A stretch of 64,000 bases of DNA from Chitinophaga sp. E66 (GTDB lineage: Bacteria > Bacteroidota > Bacteroidia > Chitinophagales > Chitinophagaceae). Shown here one piece after another: positions 1-8,555 of the stretch. Under the pieces are notes generated by a model, which saw only the letters and a list, made by a program, of their open reading frames with translations, was not told the origin of the DNA and did not search any database. Position 1 is the first letter of the stretch, and each line of letters starts with the position of its first letter. The stretch lies in NCBI GenBank assembly GCA_019285755.1, contig CP079103.1, positions 2,046,001 to 2,110,000 of the forward strand. Reading direction: 5' to 3'. The translations under genes were made by a program, and so were the position numbers.

Positions 1-1188
1 CTCGCAGGCAAAATAGAACATTGTAAGTGGGATGGTAAATCCGAAAAAGTAAAAGGGAATACGCCCAACATTAAAAGCCTGAACATTCATATTGATAATG
101 TTCGGGTCAACATCACAGTAGCATATCGCGAGCTTATCGATCTTCAAGAATCATTTACTGCCCAAGATGTAAAAGCGCATTATCTCGGTGAGCGGGCTGC
201 TGCAAATAAAGATTACACCATCCTCAAAATCCTCGAAAAGCATGGAAAGGAATGGCGAAGAAAATTAAAGCCTGGTAGCTTGAAAAACTATGACGCAACG
301 GAGGCATACCTAAGAAATTTCATTAAGTACAGGCATGCCCAGAAAAAGAAAGTTGGAGACGACATGCCAGTATCGGCTATCGACTATGCTTTTCTTTCTG
401 ATTTTGAGTATTACATACCCAACCATCCGCTTAAGAAGCACGATCCATGTAACCATAATGGGACGGCAAAACATCTGGAACGTGTGAAGAAACTCGCAGG
501 ATGGGCTTACGAACTTGGATGGACCAAAAGAAACAAGGCGGCGAAATTTATACCACATACCGAAGATAATCCACGAGCAAAATTAAAGTATCATCAAATT
601 GCTTTAATTCAACAGAAGAAGTTCTTAAGCCCAGAAATAAGGCTGATCCGTGATATGTTTGTTTTTAGCCTGTATACAGGTATGTCATTCGCGGAGGTGT
701 CTAAACTTTGCATTCATCATTTTGAGGTAAGTGCATCCGGTAAGTTCTTTTGTACAATGTACCGCACAAAAAGCGGTGAGCCGTTTGCCGTTCCAATGCT
801 ACCAGAGGCTGTAAAGATTATTCGTCGTTACATGGATAGCACCAAGAGTCAAGAAAACGGAACGATCTTTCCGAAGATAACCAATCAACAAGTGAACCGT
901 GGACTGAAGATTATCCAGGAAGCATTGTTTATTCCCATCCCACTTCAGTTTCATTTGGCCAGGCACACCTTTGCGAAGGTTATTGCACTCCAAAGTGGTG
1001 TTCCTATTACCACAATTCAAATAATCCTTGGACACAAAAAATTAGAAACAACAATGATTTACGCGGAAGTTGATGAGGAAACCGTAGAACGTGATGTAGA
1101 GCAGTTAGAAGAAGTGCTACAGAGACGAAATACGTTACCTTCTCCAGAAAACTACATAAAAAGGATTCCGCTCCAGCAAGCCACATAA
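1..1188 (+). CDS. Tyrosine recombinase (mobile-element integrase), 5'-truncated by window edge
   Basis: The reading frame is open from base 1, so the start lies outside the window; about 395 residues are visible. The order is an Arm-DNA-binding-like N-terminal part, a SAM-like core-binding region (about residues 70-190), then the catalytic domain. The catalytic HxxR is seen in HLARHTF and the nucleophilic Tyr in TTMIYAEV. The usual first Arg box reads TGMSFAEV without Arg, which is common in Bacteroidota conjugative-element integrases. It would cut and join DNA at att sites to integrate or excise an element. It faces an IS200-type gene and an excisionase-like HTH gene, and a tRNA-end repeat lies 10 kb downstream, so it is probably the island's own integrase. 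A strong terminator follows at once. Confidence 0.93.
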   Translation, partial: LAGKIEHCKWDGKSEKVKGNTPNIKSLNIHIDNVRVNITVAYRELIDLQESFTAQDVKAHYLGERAAANKDYTILKILEKHGKEWRRKLKPGSLKNYDATEAYLRNFIKYRHAQKKKVGDDMPVSAIDYAFLSDFEYYIPNHPLKKHDPCNHNGTAKHLERVKKLAGWAYELGWTKRNKAAKFIPHTEDNPRAKLKYHQIALIQQKKFLSPEIRLIRDMFVFSLYTGMSFAEVSKLCIHHFEVSASGKFFCTMYRTKSGEPFAVPMLPEAVKIIRRYMDSTKSQENGTIFPKITNQQVNRGLKIIQEALFIPIPLQFHLARHTFAKVIALQSGVPITTIQIILGHKKLETTMIYAEVDEETVERDVEQLEEVLQRRNTLPSPENYIKRIPLQQAT

Positions 1189-1207
1189 TTGACCAATTGG
1201 ACAATAC

Positions 1208-1240
1208 AAAGCCCTGATCGCACGATCGGGGCTTTCTTTA
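1208..1240 (+). terminator. Rho-independent terminator after the integrase
   Basis: A 13-bp near-perfect stem (AAAGCCCTGATCG paired with CGATCGGGGCTTT, 2-nt loop) is followed by a T-rich tract, 20 bp after the integrase stop codon. Confidence 0.85.
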
Positions 1241-1261
1241 TTGGTCCCAGCCGTTAGTTGA

Positions 1262-1800
1262 AAACTACGCACTTTAGTGCGAGGGCTTTAGTAATGCGAG
1301 AAAATCTATCTAAATTAGGTAGATGATGCGCCATGGTAGCCATACAGTAAGCCGATTGACGGTTCATATCGTTTGGGTGACCAAATATCGATATCACGTA
1401 TTACAAGGAGATGTTCAGCATCGCTGTCGAGCATTGTTGATACAAATATGCAACGCTGAGGACATTCGGATCTTAAAGGGAGTTGTGAGCAAGGATCATG
1501 TCCATATGCATATTGAATACCCCTGCAAACAAAGTGTAAGTGATATTGTAAAGCGATTGAAGGGGTTGACATCGAGGAAGTTACAGCAAGAATTTCCCAA
1601 GTTACACTATAGGTATTGGGGCCGTCACTTTTGGGCAATTGGTTATGGGGCGTGGAGTACGGGTAATATAACAGACCAAATGGTGCAAGATTACCGGATC
1701 ACCACAAGGATGACCCAGTGCTAATGCTGAAAATTTAATGCTGGAGTAGGACTTTAGTCCGGCACACCCAAACCTCTGCACTTTCAGTGCAGAGTATTTT
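1262..1800 (+). mobile_element. IS200/IS605-family element with terminal hairpins
   Basis: A single Y1 transposase gene is flanked by small palindromes instead of inverted repeats: CGCACTTTAGTGCG at 1268-1281 on the left, and GGACTTTAGTCC at 1749-1760 plus a 9-bp stem (CTCTGCACT/AGTGCAGAG) at 1774-1794 on the right. Subterminal hairpins are how this family's single-strand transposase recognises its ends. No TnpB gene is present. Exact ends cannot be set by eye. Confidence 0.75.
1323..1724 (+). CDS. tnpA: IS200/IS605 TnpA-like Y1 HUH transposase
   Basis: The 133-residue protein has the usual length for TnpA. It shows the N-terminal HIVWVTKYRY block, the HUH metal-binding motif in KDHVHMHIEYP (His 59, 61 and 63), and the C-terminal catalytic Tyr about residue 124 in QMVQDY. 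It nicks and joins single-stranded DNA at the element's hairpin ends. It is intact in this sequence. It lies inside the left part of the island between the integrase and an HTH gene. A REP-associated (RAYT) relative is a weaker alternative. Confidence 0.9.
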   Translation: MMRHGSHTVSRLTVHIVWVTKYRYHVLQGDVQHRCRALLIQICNAEDIRILKGVVSKDHVHMHIEYPCKQSVSDIVKRLKGLTSRKLQQEFPKLHYRYWGRHFWAIGYGAWSTGNITDQMVQDYRITTRMTQC

Positions 1801-1872
1801 AGTTCCCCACTGTATAGACCTGTGCATTTCTGGTGGCCATCCAAAGCATATTGCCTGTCTTAATCGAGCAAT

Positions 1873-2181
1873 ATGTGTGCAAAGAAATGTGATCCAGGAA
1901 TTCAGCCGGTACCTACCCGCGAGTTGTGGCTGACGAGAACAGATTTGGAAATATTCAAGCAGGAATTGCTTTCCGATTTAGAAGCGCTACTAGAAGAAAA
2001 GCGGCCAAAGGAAGTAAGTAAATGGCTTAGGAGCTACCAAGTCAAAGAGATGCTTAATATTTCCTCTGGAACTCTACAAACTCTTAGGCTAAATGGAACG
2101 CTCCCTTATACGAAAATACAAGGTAGCCTCTTTTACAAGCATAGCGATATAATCAAGCTATTAGAGAAGGCCAAGCGGTGA
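1873..2181 (+). CDS. Helix-turn-helix (excisionase/MerR-like) DNA-binding protein
   Basis: This 102-residue protein has a charged N-terminal helix region and a C-terminal winged HTH: SYQVKEMLNISSGTLQTLR (about residues 54-73), followed by the wing LPYTKIQGSLFYKHSDI. Proteins of this form are very common in Bacteroidota mobile elements, where they act as excisionase or element regulators. The position beside an integrase supports that role. The target is unknown. Start ATG is the first in frame; a weak purine tract precedes it. Confidence 0.8.
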   Translation: MCAKKCDPGIQPVPTRELWLTRTDLEIFKQELLSDLEALLEEKRPKEVSKWLRSYQVKEMLNISSGTLQTLRLNGTLPYTKIQGSLFYKHSDIIKLLEKAKR

Positions 2182-2729
2182 CTTCAAGGTCGGCTTTCCC
2201 CTTCGGCGCACCCAAGATGTTCGGCATAAACCCATTCGCTATTTATAGAGGGCTATCGTAATGACGATCCGAATAGTCCCTACCTTTTGCGGAGGGACGC
2301 CTTTATCGAAGACACGGCATTTAAACACATCCTCAAGACAATTACAGGCTCGAAAAGGCTCAAATGGAACGGCATAAACTACATTAAAATGTGCAGAAAG
2401 ACCTCTTCCCAATTATTTATCCGTTTTGGACAGAAATGCCGAAAATGGGAAAGATGTTAGGTTACGAGGAAAGATGGGCGGCAGCTCACAATTACTTACG
2501 ATGAACCTGGTGTATATTGCCGAATATGTGAAAATCATTTGCTTCTTCTGGCAAGGTATCGAGGTACGCTTTCGAAAAAAACGCGCTGGAATTAAAGCTG
2601 CAAATGGGGGCATGAACTTGGAGCAGGGAACTTTCCTCTGCATCGCACATTGTACAGCCGACGGAGGACTGACGTTTTAAATCGCTAATGTTATTAGACC
2701 TTCTTCGATCAAACGACCATTCTAGCCGT
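2182..2729. other. Stretch without a recognised gene; possible coding remnant at 2230-2460
   Basis: No complete gene is apparent. On the plus strand 2230-2460 is open for 76 codons and reads protein-like (for example YRNDDPNSPYLLRRDAF, then KRLKWNGINYIKMC), but it has no ATG near its beginning and I do not recognise it. It may be the end of a decayed island gene. The remainder (2460-2729) shows only short overlapping open frames with no natural composition. Confidence 0.35.
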
Positions 2730-3397
2730 TTACCCTCCAATTCTTTTTGTGTCGACCCAGCCAAAAATAAGATTTAGAATGCAGTTTGATATCTCAATCA
2801 TGCAGGCGTATGCTTCAATTTTGCTTTGCAAGTTAACATCATGGTCGTACTTTCCGATGTAGGTATTTAGCGTTTGTGGGGCTCCAGCATTTTTCTTGGT
2901 TGCATTGTATATGTGTTTGTTGCTGAAATGAATAAATCCAGATGTTTCTTTGTATACCTCTTCCATCCAAGGGTAATCTTCTTTGGCTTTAGCAATCAAA
3001 TAATCGTCTCTCATAAATTTCCCGTCTCTATCTTTTAACTTTCTAACTGCCTCCCCAACCAAACTTTTTGAGCGAATTCATGGGGATTGCTTGTAAGCCA
3101 GGCTGCATAGAAGCGAAGATAATTGTCCAAATAAGGCCGAACCAAGTGTGAAGCGGCAAGGAAGTTTTTTGATTCTACAAGTGTATGGAAGCCATATAAA
3201 AGCGATAGCGCCCGATTTATAATACCAGAAGCGTAATAGTCCAATTGATAAACACCATTACCTGCACTTAACATCGCCTTACTGATAACAATATAACGTC
3301 TTTCGTAAGAAAGCAGGGCTGATTGGAGGTGCTCGTAGTGGGTTTCAGCTTCATTTATATCTTTAATCTCCTCCTCCAAGTTTATATGAACTTTCAT
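2730..3397 (-). CDS. Conserved hypothetical protein (frameshifted), last gene of a four-gene operon
   Basis: Two adjoining frames join into about 222 residues. The break is near 3060, where one extra T in the GTTT run restores ...FAQKVLVGEAVRKLKD. The N-terminal part is helical (HLQSALLSYERRYI, RPYLDNYLRFYAAWL). The C-terminal part has KFMRDDYLIAKAKEDYPWMEEVYK and SGFIHFSNKHIY. I recall similar unnamed Bacteroidota proteins but no function. A HEPN- or Abi-like helical fold is only a guess. Its ATG overlaps the stop of the upstream gene by 4 bp, implying translational coupling. No signal peptide is seen, so it is probably cytoplasmic. Confidence 0.7.
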
Positions 3398-3615
3398 GAA
3401 AGTCCAACAAGGAAATTCGTCAAGTGGCAGCGTTTCATTATTTCAATATGCCAAACCAATTCATCTTCCGTTCTGCACCTCAATACGCCCGCACGATGGC
3501 CTTTTAAATTCTGATCTTCAACCTTCCCTATAAAAACCGGTGTTTCCGCCTCGGGCACCGTAGCAGGGGCATGATACCATTTCATAAATTTCGCTTTGTT
3601 AGTCTTTGCCCTCAT
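3394..3615 (-). CDS. Small hypothetical protein (73 aa)
   Basis: The short intact frame begins with MRAKTNKAKFMKWYHAPAT and ends QVGLS-like in NFLVGLS. It overlaps the next gene by the 4-bp ATGA arrangement and the preceding gene by 17 bp. Central TPVFIGKVEDQNLKGH and LVWHIEIMKRC segments look like short beta strands. I do not recognise the family. It is supported as a gene mainly by the strict head-to-tail overlaps on both sides. Confidence 0.5.
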   Translation of the reverse strand: MRAKTNKAKFMKWYHAPATVPEAETPVFIGKVEDQNLKGHRAGVLRCRTEDELVWHIEIMKRCHLTNFLVGLS

Positions 3616-3847
3616 TTATTAGGCCATTATTTACACCCTTAAGTTGCTCTTTCGCATTCATTTCGATTACTTCGGGAGGGGCCGGAACGTTTGCCTGCCT
3701 TTGCCGAGCTTCAAAAGTTTCATTTGACTTATCGATTCTACCGACTACGCAATCCTCATATTTTGAAAGCCAATTGGCGAAAAGTCGACTGAAGATGATT
3801 GTTACACCCTCTAAGTCTGGGGCGGGATCAGATTTTTCGAATATCAT
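3599..3847 (-). CDS. Small hypothetical protein (82 aa)
   Basis: The intact frame MIFEKSDPAPDLEGVTIIF... ends in the acidic tail GLINEGKD. It starts inside the stop of the upstream partner (ATGA overlap at 3844-3847) and overlaps the following gene by 17 bp. It contains a probable amphipathic helix (FSRLFANWLSKYEDCVV) and no signal peptide. The family is not recognised. The overlaps suggest it is made in fixed ratio with its neighbours. Confidence 0.5.
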   Translation of the reverse strand: MIFEKSDPAPDLEGVTIIFSRLFANWLSKYEDCVVGRIDKSNETFEARQRQANVPAPPEVIEMNAKEQLKGVNNGLINEGKD

Positions 3848-4240
3848 GAAGAATATCCCCTACAACCAGCGGCTTCGCAGACTTGTGGTACGGGAGCTGT
3901 TACGAAAGTGTAGTCTTTTTCGCCTTCTGTAAAATGGTTAACAACAAACTTTTCATGCACCAACGAGTCTTCCAATTGGTGTTTTAGATGTAAGCGGCGT
4001 CCTTCAGCATAGCCATATAGAATTTGATCATCAAAATACTCAACGAAACCGAAATCGTCACGCGGAATCAAGGTAATAGACCCGCGCATTGGTTGAACGT
4101 GGGACGTGTACATTACAAAACCTGGTGGTAGTCTTGTTGCGTACTGTAATGCTAGGCCAACAGTAAATTTAGAAAGCGGACAGTCTATGAGGTATTGCGG
4201 ATTCGTAAAATAAGGTTCATAAACTGATTTAAACCCTTGT
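3844..4240 (-). pseudogene. Hypothetical gene, apparently missing its 5' end (first of the small operon)
   Basis: The first ATG of the visible frame is at 4113 (MYTSHVQPMRGSITLIP, 89 aa), but the same frame continues upstream with natural sequence (YLIDCPLSKFTVGLALQY, then ATRLPPGFV) to about 4236 with no start codon. Beyond 4240 it runs into a Cys-rich nonsense stretch and a stop. The gene therefore seems to have lost its beginning, exactly where an oppositely oriented gene fragment begins. The alternative is that translation simply starts at 4113. Function unknown. Confidence 0.5.
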
Positions 4241-4470
4241 TCAAGACTACTAGGGCAAGCGCTGCAACAGCAGCAGTCTGGAACGCTTCAGTCAATTATT
4301 ATATTACACGGGACCGAAATTGGATACTGCGTGTGGCTGGATTCGATCTGTTGAATCGAAACGCTCTATTCCAAAATGCTCTTACGCCTATATTTACCGA
4401 GACCATCCGAGCGGAGTTGCTTCGCCGGTATTTTCTTGTGTCAATTACTTGGAGGATCGACAACTTGTGA
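4237..4470 (+). pseudogene. 3' fragment of an outer-membrane beta-barrel (TonB-receptor-like) gene
   Basis: About 65 residues from about 4275 to the stop resemble the last strands of a Bacteroidota outer-membrane barrel (NYYITRDRNWILRVAGFDL, LNRNALFQNALTPIFTETIR, RRYFLVSITWRIDNL), with the alternating hydrophobic pattern and an aromatic-rich end. Nothing upstream encodes the rest of the barrel. The short N-terminal MFKTTRASAATAA part is not barrel-like. This is probably a relic left at a recombination junction within the island. Confidence 0.6.
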
Positions 4471-4742
4471 GGAATTAGCTGTTTCTAGTAGTGTATCAGC
4501 GGAATACTGAATATGTGTGCATATTTGCTTATATAAATAAACCGTTTACAGTTATTTCTCATGATGGCCAATAAAGAGATGGCAGCACAGGTCCGTCATC
4601 TAATCGACCGAGATTGAACAATTCGAAAGATCATTTTTCAATTTAACGTTAATGTGGCTAACAATTATACGAATTATTATTTAAATGATGTCTTCAACTC
4701 GGAACATTATTTCCACAATAATATTCGGTGTTTGTAATTGCA

Positions 4743-6581
4743 TTATTTGACCTTTGATGTTAATACCACTGCCGATATTGCCTTATACTCATCAATTTGC
4801 CTAGACGGAATTTTTACCGGATAGTCTATAATCAATTTGGCTTGTTTGAGGCTTCTTTCTCTTTGGCCAGTAGTCAGATAGAAATATAACAATTTGAATT
4901 TCGGAAGAAATCTTGAAGGCTGCACATTTTCTGCCATTTGGTAGGCATTTTCTGCATCGGTAAATCGAGTTTGAGTCAAGTATATATCGCCGAGTAAAAC
5001 ATAGAGTTCTAAACTGCTGTGAAATTGGTTTGATCTTTCAAGCAAGTTTAAACTTTGGTCATAACGTCCTGCTTTGAAAGCCTCTGCCCGTAATTGAATA
5101 AGAAGGCTCCGTCATTTTGGAGCTCATCTTTAGCAGTGTTGTAGAAGGGTTCCGCTTTTGTAAAACCCTGGACAAGTGCAATATGTGCTGCACTTTCCCA
5201 TGTTCTTAAGGCGTTCATTCTTCTCCACTCGTAAATTGAAAAAATAATGATAATGCGAAGCAAGACAGAAAAAGGATAGATGTGACAATTCTACTAGATT
5301 TAATGGTAAACTTCGGAGGCATGCGATTGGATAGAATGGCCATAAAGAATACTACATTTAACAAAACGGAAGTTGTATGAAATGGGTATGAGAAAAGTGC
5401 GCAAATAATAATTGACAACATTGAACCTGCAGCGCCAATTTCTAATCTGTTGAGTTTGCCTGTTATCATTAGGTTTACAGTGATAAGTAGGGCCAATAGC
5501 ATAAAGCAGAGGCCGACTAAGCCTAATTCAACAGATATTTCAAGGAACTCATTGAAGGCAAAGTAGCTGTTGCCAGCCAGTAGACGTTCGTTAATTGGGT
5601 TGGTATTTGTGCTTAAGTATTTACTCTGGTATTGGTTATACAACTGCTTGAAACTGCCATGTCCGTAGCCCCATACTGGGCGTTGTGATATCATGTCATA
5701 CGTTACTTTGTAAATTAAAAACCGGCCCTGTACAGAAGCTGAGTTGCGTTCGTAAGTTTTTATTCCAACTATTGTGGTGCACGTCAATATAACTACCAAC
5801 AACAATATTATTAGGTAGAATCTTTTTCTAAATTTTAGCAATGCTGATTTTACTTCAAAGCAACTGGCAAGTACCCAAATCGATCCCAAACTAGATGCAA
5901 TTATCGCGGTTCTGGAATTACATTTTGCTAGGATATATAAACTTGCCCCAAGAGTAATGATGCGTACCAGCGTGCCTGTCCATCCATCGAATGGATTTGA
6001 TTTTTTCTGAAGTGTTGCAGATAAAAGAAAAGGAATAACCGAAGCATAGTAATTAGCATTTTCACCGGTATTAATTTTCATTGCATCTGCTATGTAGAAG
6101 GTGCTTTTAATTAGTTGAAAATTCCCAAGTTCAAAAAAGCGACTAATAGGACGGCGAATGTAAAATAATTCACCAATTGATTGGTTTCATTCCATTTATT
6201 TCTATATAGAAGGAAAAGGTATAGTAGTGAAGTGGGTAGTATAATTCTTTGAATGCTGGAATGATCGATAACCAATACTCGGAATAACAGGTAGCTAAGA
6301 AATATTATCCCAACTATAGATAGTGCGTCCAGATTAATGGTATTATATCTTGATGCTGACAGTGATAATTGTGCCATCAGGGAGATAGAAATCAACAACA
6401 GAACAAACGAAAGAATATGTTCGTCGAACTCTACAAATCCGTTCCTGTATCTCTCCAACACAAGAATGTGAAACAAAAGCGGAACAGAAAGGATTATCGT
6501 GATCCACTTATTGGAATTTTTAAATCCTTTCCATTCCGCCGCTAAAGTTTGCAGCCAGATGTTTTCTTTTAAATGCCGCAT
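4743..6581 (-). CDS. O-antigen ligase/polymerase-like membrane protein with C-terminal TPRs (frameshifted)
   Basis: Four frames join into one protein of about 612 residues. Breaks are near 6125 (one T missing in a T run), 5222 (one A) and 5084 (one G); each single-base repair restores continuous sequence. There are about ten hydrophobic segments. The Wzy_C/O-antigen-ligase region includes GENANYYASVIPFLL, CNSRTAIIASSLGSIWV and RPVWGYGHGSFKQLY, where an Arg and the periplasmic loop are family hallmarks. The C-terminal 200 residues are TPR-like (ELYVLLGDIYLTQTRFTDAENAYQ). It should sit in the inner membrane and polymerise or ligate glycan. No other glycan genes adjoin; instead secreted and lipoprotein genes precede it in the same direction, 26 bp upstream. 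Confidence 0.8.
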
Positions 6582-6607
6582 TGATCGGTGAGATAAGTGA
6601 GCACTTG

Positions 6608-7163
6608 TTAGTCGATAGGGAAATCTTTCATTAAACTTTCTAATGATTCTGGATAATAGAATATAATTGTTCCAGTTAGGCCAGAAAAGAAAATATCAAA
6701 ATCTCCCGAGGACAGAACAATAGACTCATGAGAATTACCTTCAAAGCTACCTGTGCCGGATACCTCTGGATTCCCATACACACCAATCAGCATGGTTTTC
6801 ATCTTTACCCTGTCACAAGTTTCGCAGGTAATCGCAATTTGTTGAATTATGCTATCATCGGTAAACCCTACATATACATTTGTAGAAAGACTATCTGCCC
6901 ATTGAAAATGGTAGCCCTGCCGGATTAGCTTTTTGAACGTAAGCGCTTTTTCTCGGCTCCCTAGATGCTACCGAATATTCCATCATGCCTTCAAAAGTGG
7001 ATGTATCTATTGATATGAGATCGTCTTTGACATTGTCATTCAATTTCGTTCCCATTTGAAACAAGTTCAGCCCCTCTTTTCTAAACTCAACTAATTGTGA
7101 TTTCGCGTTTATGCTCATAGATAAAACAATGCAGATAAAGAATGAAAAATTTACTGCGAACAT
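6608..7163 (-). CDS. Secreted hypothetical protein (frameshifted)
   Basis: A signal peptide (MFAVNFSFFICIVLSMSINA) begins the frame at 7163. The frame changes near 6905, where removing one A from an A5 run gives ...YVQKLIRQGYHFQWADSLS, and continues through VYVGFTDDSIIQQIAITC to the end FYYPESLESLMKDFPID. The reconstructed length is about 184 residues. The mature protein is exported; beta-rich segments and a pair of close Cys residues (CETCDR) are visible. It overlaps the upstream lipoprotein gene by 13 bp and is followed by the ligase-like gene, so the genes are probably co-transcribed. Family not recognised. Confidence 0.65.
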
Positions 7164-8439
7164 GATATAATATAGGTTTTATTAACACCCCAACCCCAGA
7201 TAATCGGATATGTAGCGGTAGTTACATCACTTGCGGGCACTGTAATACCAATTCCTGGAGATACTTCATTCACTCTGCCACCTGATTTGGCCAGTTCGGT
7301 TGCAAGTGTTTCCTTGTATTTTGCCGTAGCTACTGTCGCTACACCTGGAGGGTTAAGCTTATACACAGCAAACGCAGCCTGTTCAGCGGCGTCAACAGCA
7401 TTGACGGCAATGCTTTGGGCCATTTCATATGTAACATTTGTACCATTTTGTAGTACCGCGGGTAGTCCAAAGTACAATAGAGGCATTTGAATACTCAAGG
7501 GGGAGTTGGTAGCTCGCGAAATTGACATGAAGCCCAGTGATGCCGGCTACCTGCCACCCTCCTTCGTATTGGGGTCAGTTGTACTTCCAGATATCTTTAC
7601 CTTGAAATGAAACGAGCTTGCACAAGGCTGTGGTTTTGATAGATTTGCAGAGGAGGTGCTGCCCGAACCGCCAGTCGCCGGCTGACACGTTGTATATTGG
7701 TATACTTGTGATATTATCTGTCCAGTATTCACATTCCAAGTGGTCCAATACCAATCGATGCAATTCTGTTCTCCTTGCACACTAAGGGTAGTAACGGGGT
7801 TTTGAGCCGACGATAACGTTGGAATTACATTGGTTGCAACCAGATCATCATTACCAAGCGTGATTTTCGCACCATTGGATATAATTGAATTTGCCAGTGG
7901 GTTTGAACCGCTTTTTGTCAGTTGTGCACCTTGATCTCTCGATACTCGCCCATCCCGAATGCTCTTTCCGTCGAGATATTTGTAGTTTATATCATATATG
8001 ATTAGTGCCCCGTCGTTTATCCCTTTGAAGGATAGTGTCTGAAAAGTTTCAATTAACTGTTGACCACGTTTCTCGATGATTTCAGATTCGCCTAGTATTT
8101 GAACTATAATGCCTGAGCTTATTTTATTTTCATTGGCTGAGAACACAAAAGAGGTAAGCATCCCATAATTCGGGTTGTTAGTTTTGTTCTCTTTGTCTGC
8201 TGGTACAACTACAAGTTGCCCCCATGTAAAGAGTTGTATTGCCGAGCATCCTTCCAATTGGGTTTAACTGTGCTGTTTTGCACATCTGATACTTTAATTG
8301 AGGATTTATACCAGCGCTCTGCCTTGTCGATTAGCGGTGATCGCGTGGTTAATGAAGACGAGTGGTCCTTGTTACAGGAGAAGAGTAGTGCTGTTACCAC
8401 GCAAATGGCGAGGCAAACTCCAACGACGATTTGTTTCAT
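7151..8439 (-). CDS. Large lipoprotein of unknown function (frameshifted)
   Basis: The N-terminus MKQIVVGVCLAICVVTALLF is followed by the lipobox-like SCNKD, so the product is a predicted lipoprotein of about 428 residues. Breaks lie near 8228 (one T missing), 7557 (one G missing) and 7502 (one C extra). Repair gives ARQYNSFTWGQLVVVPADKE, then EGWQVAGITGLHVNFAS, then QMPLLYFGLPAVLQNGTNV. The middle contains WYWTTWNVNTGQIISQVYQY with paired Cys nearby. The Ala-rich helix AVNAVDAAEQAAFAVYKL near the C-terminus is distinctive. It leads a three-gene leftward cluster with the secreted protein and the O-antigen-ligase-like protein. No family is recognised. Confidence 0.65.
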
Positions 8440-8555
8440 GGGATAATTTTTAGAGTTAAGAAAATTGGATTAAGAAATATTTTGTTCACAGTTTGCGAAG
8501 GGTTTTTGTTGTTTTGACAGATTAAAGAGACTCTTGTCATTATGGGTGCCTAGAG

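Noticed and set aside
2413-2764. Short overlapping frames on both strands (76-90 codons)
   Set aside because: They overlap each other, lack convincing starts and show no natural composition or neighbour linkage.
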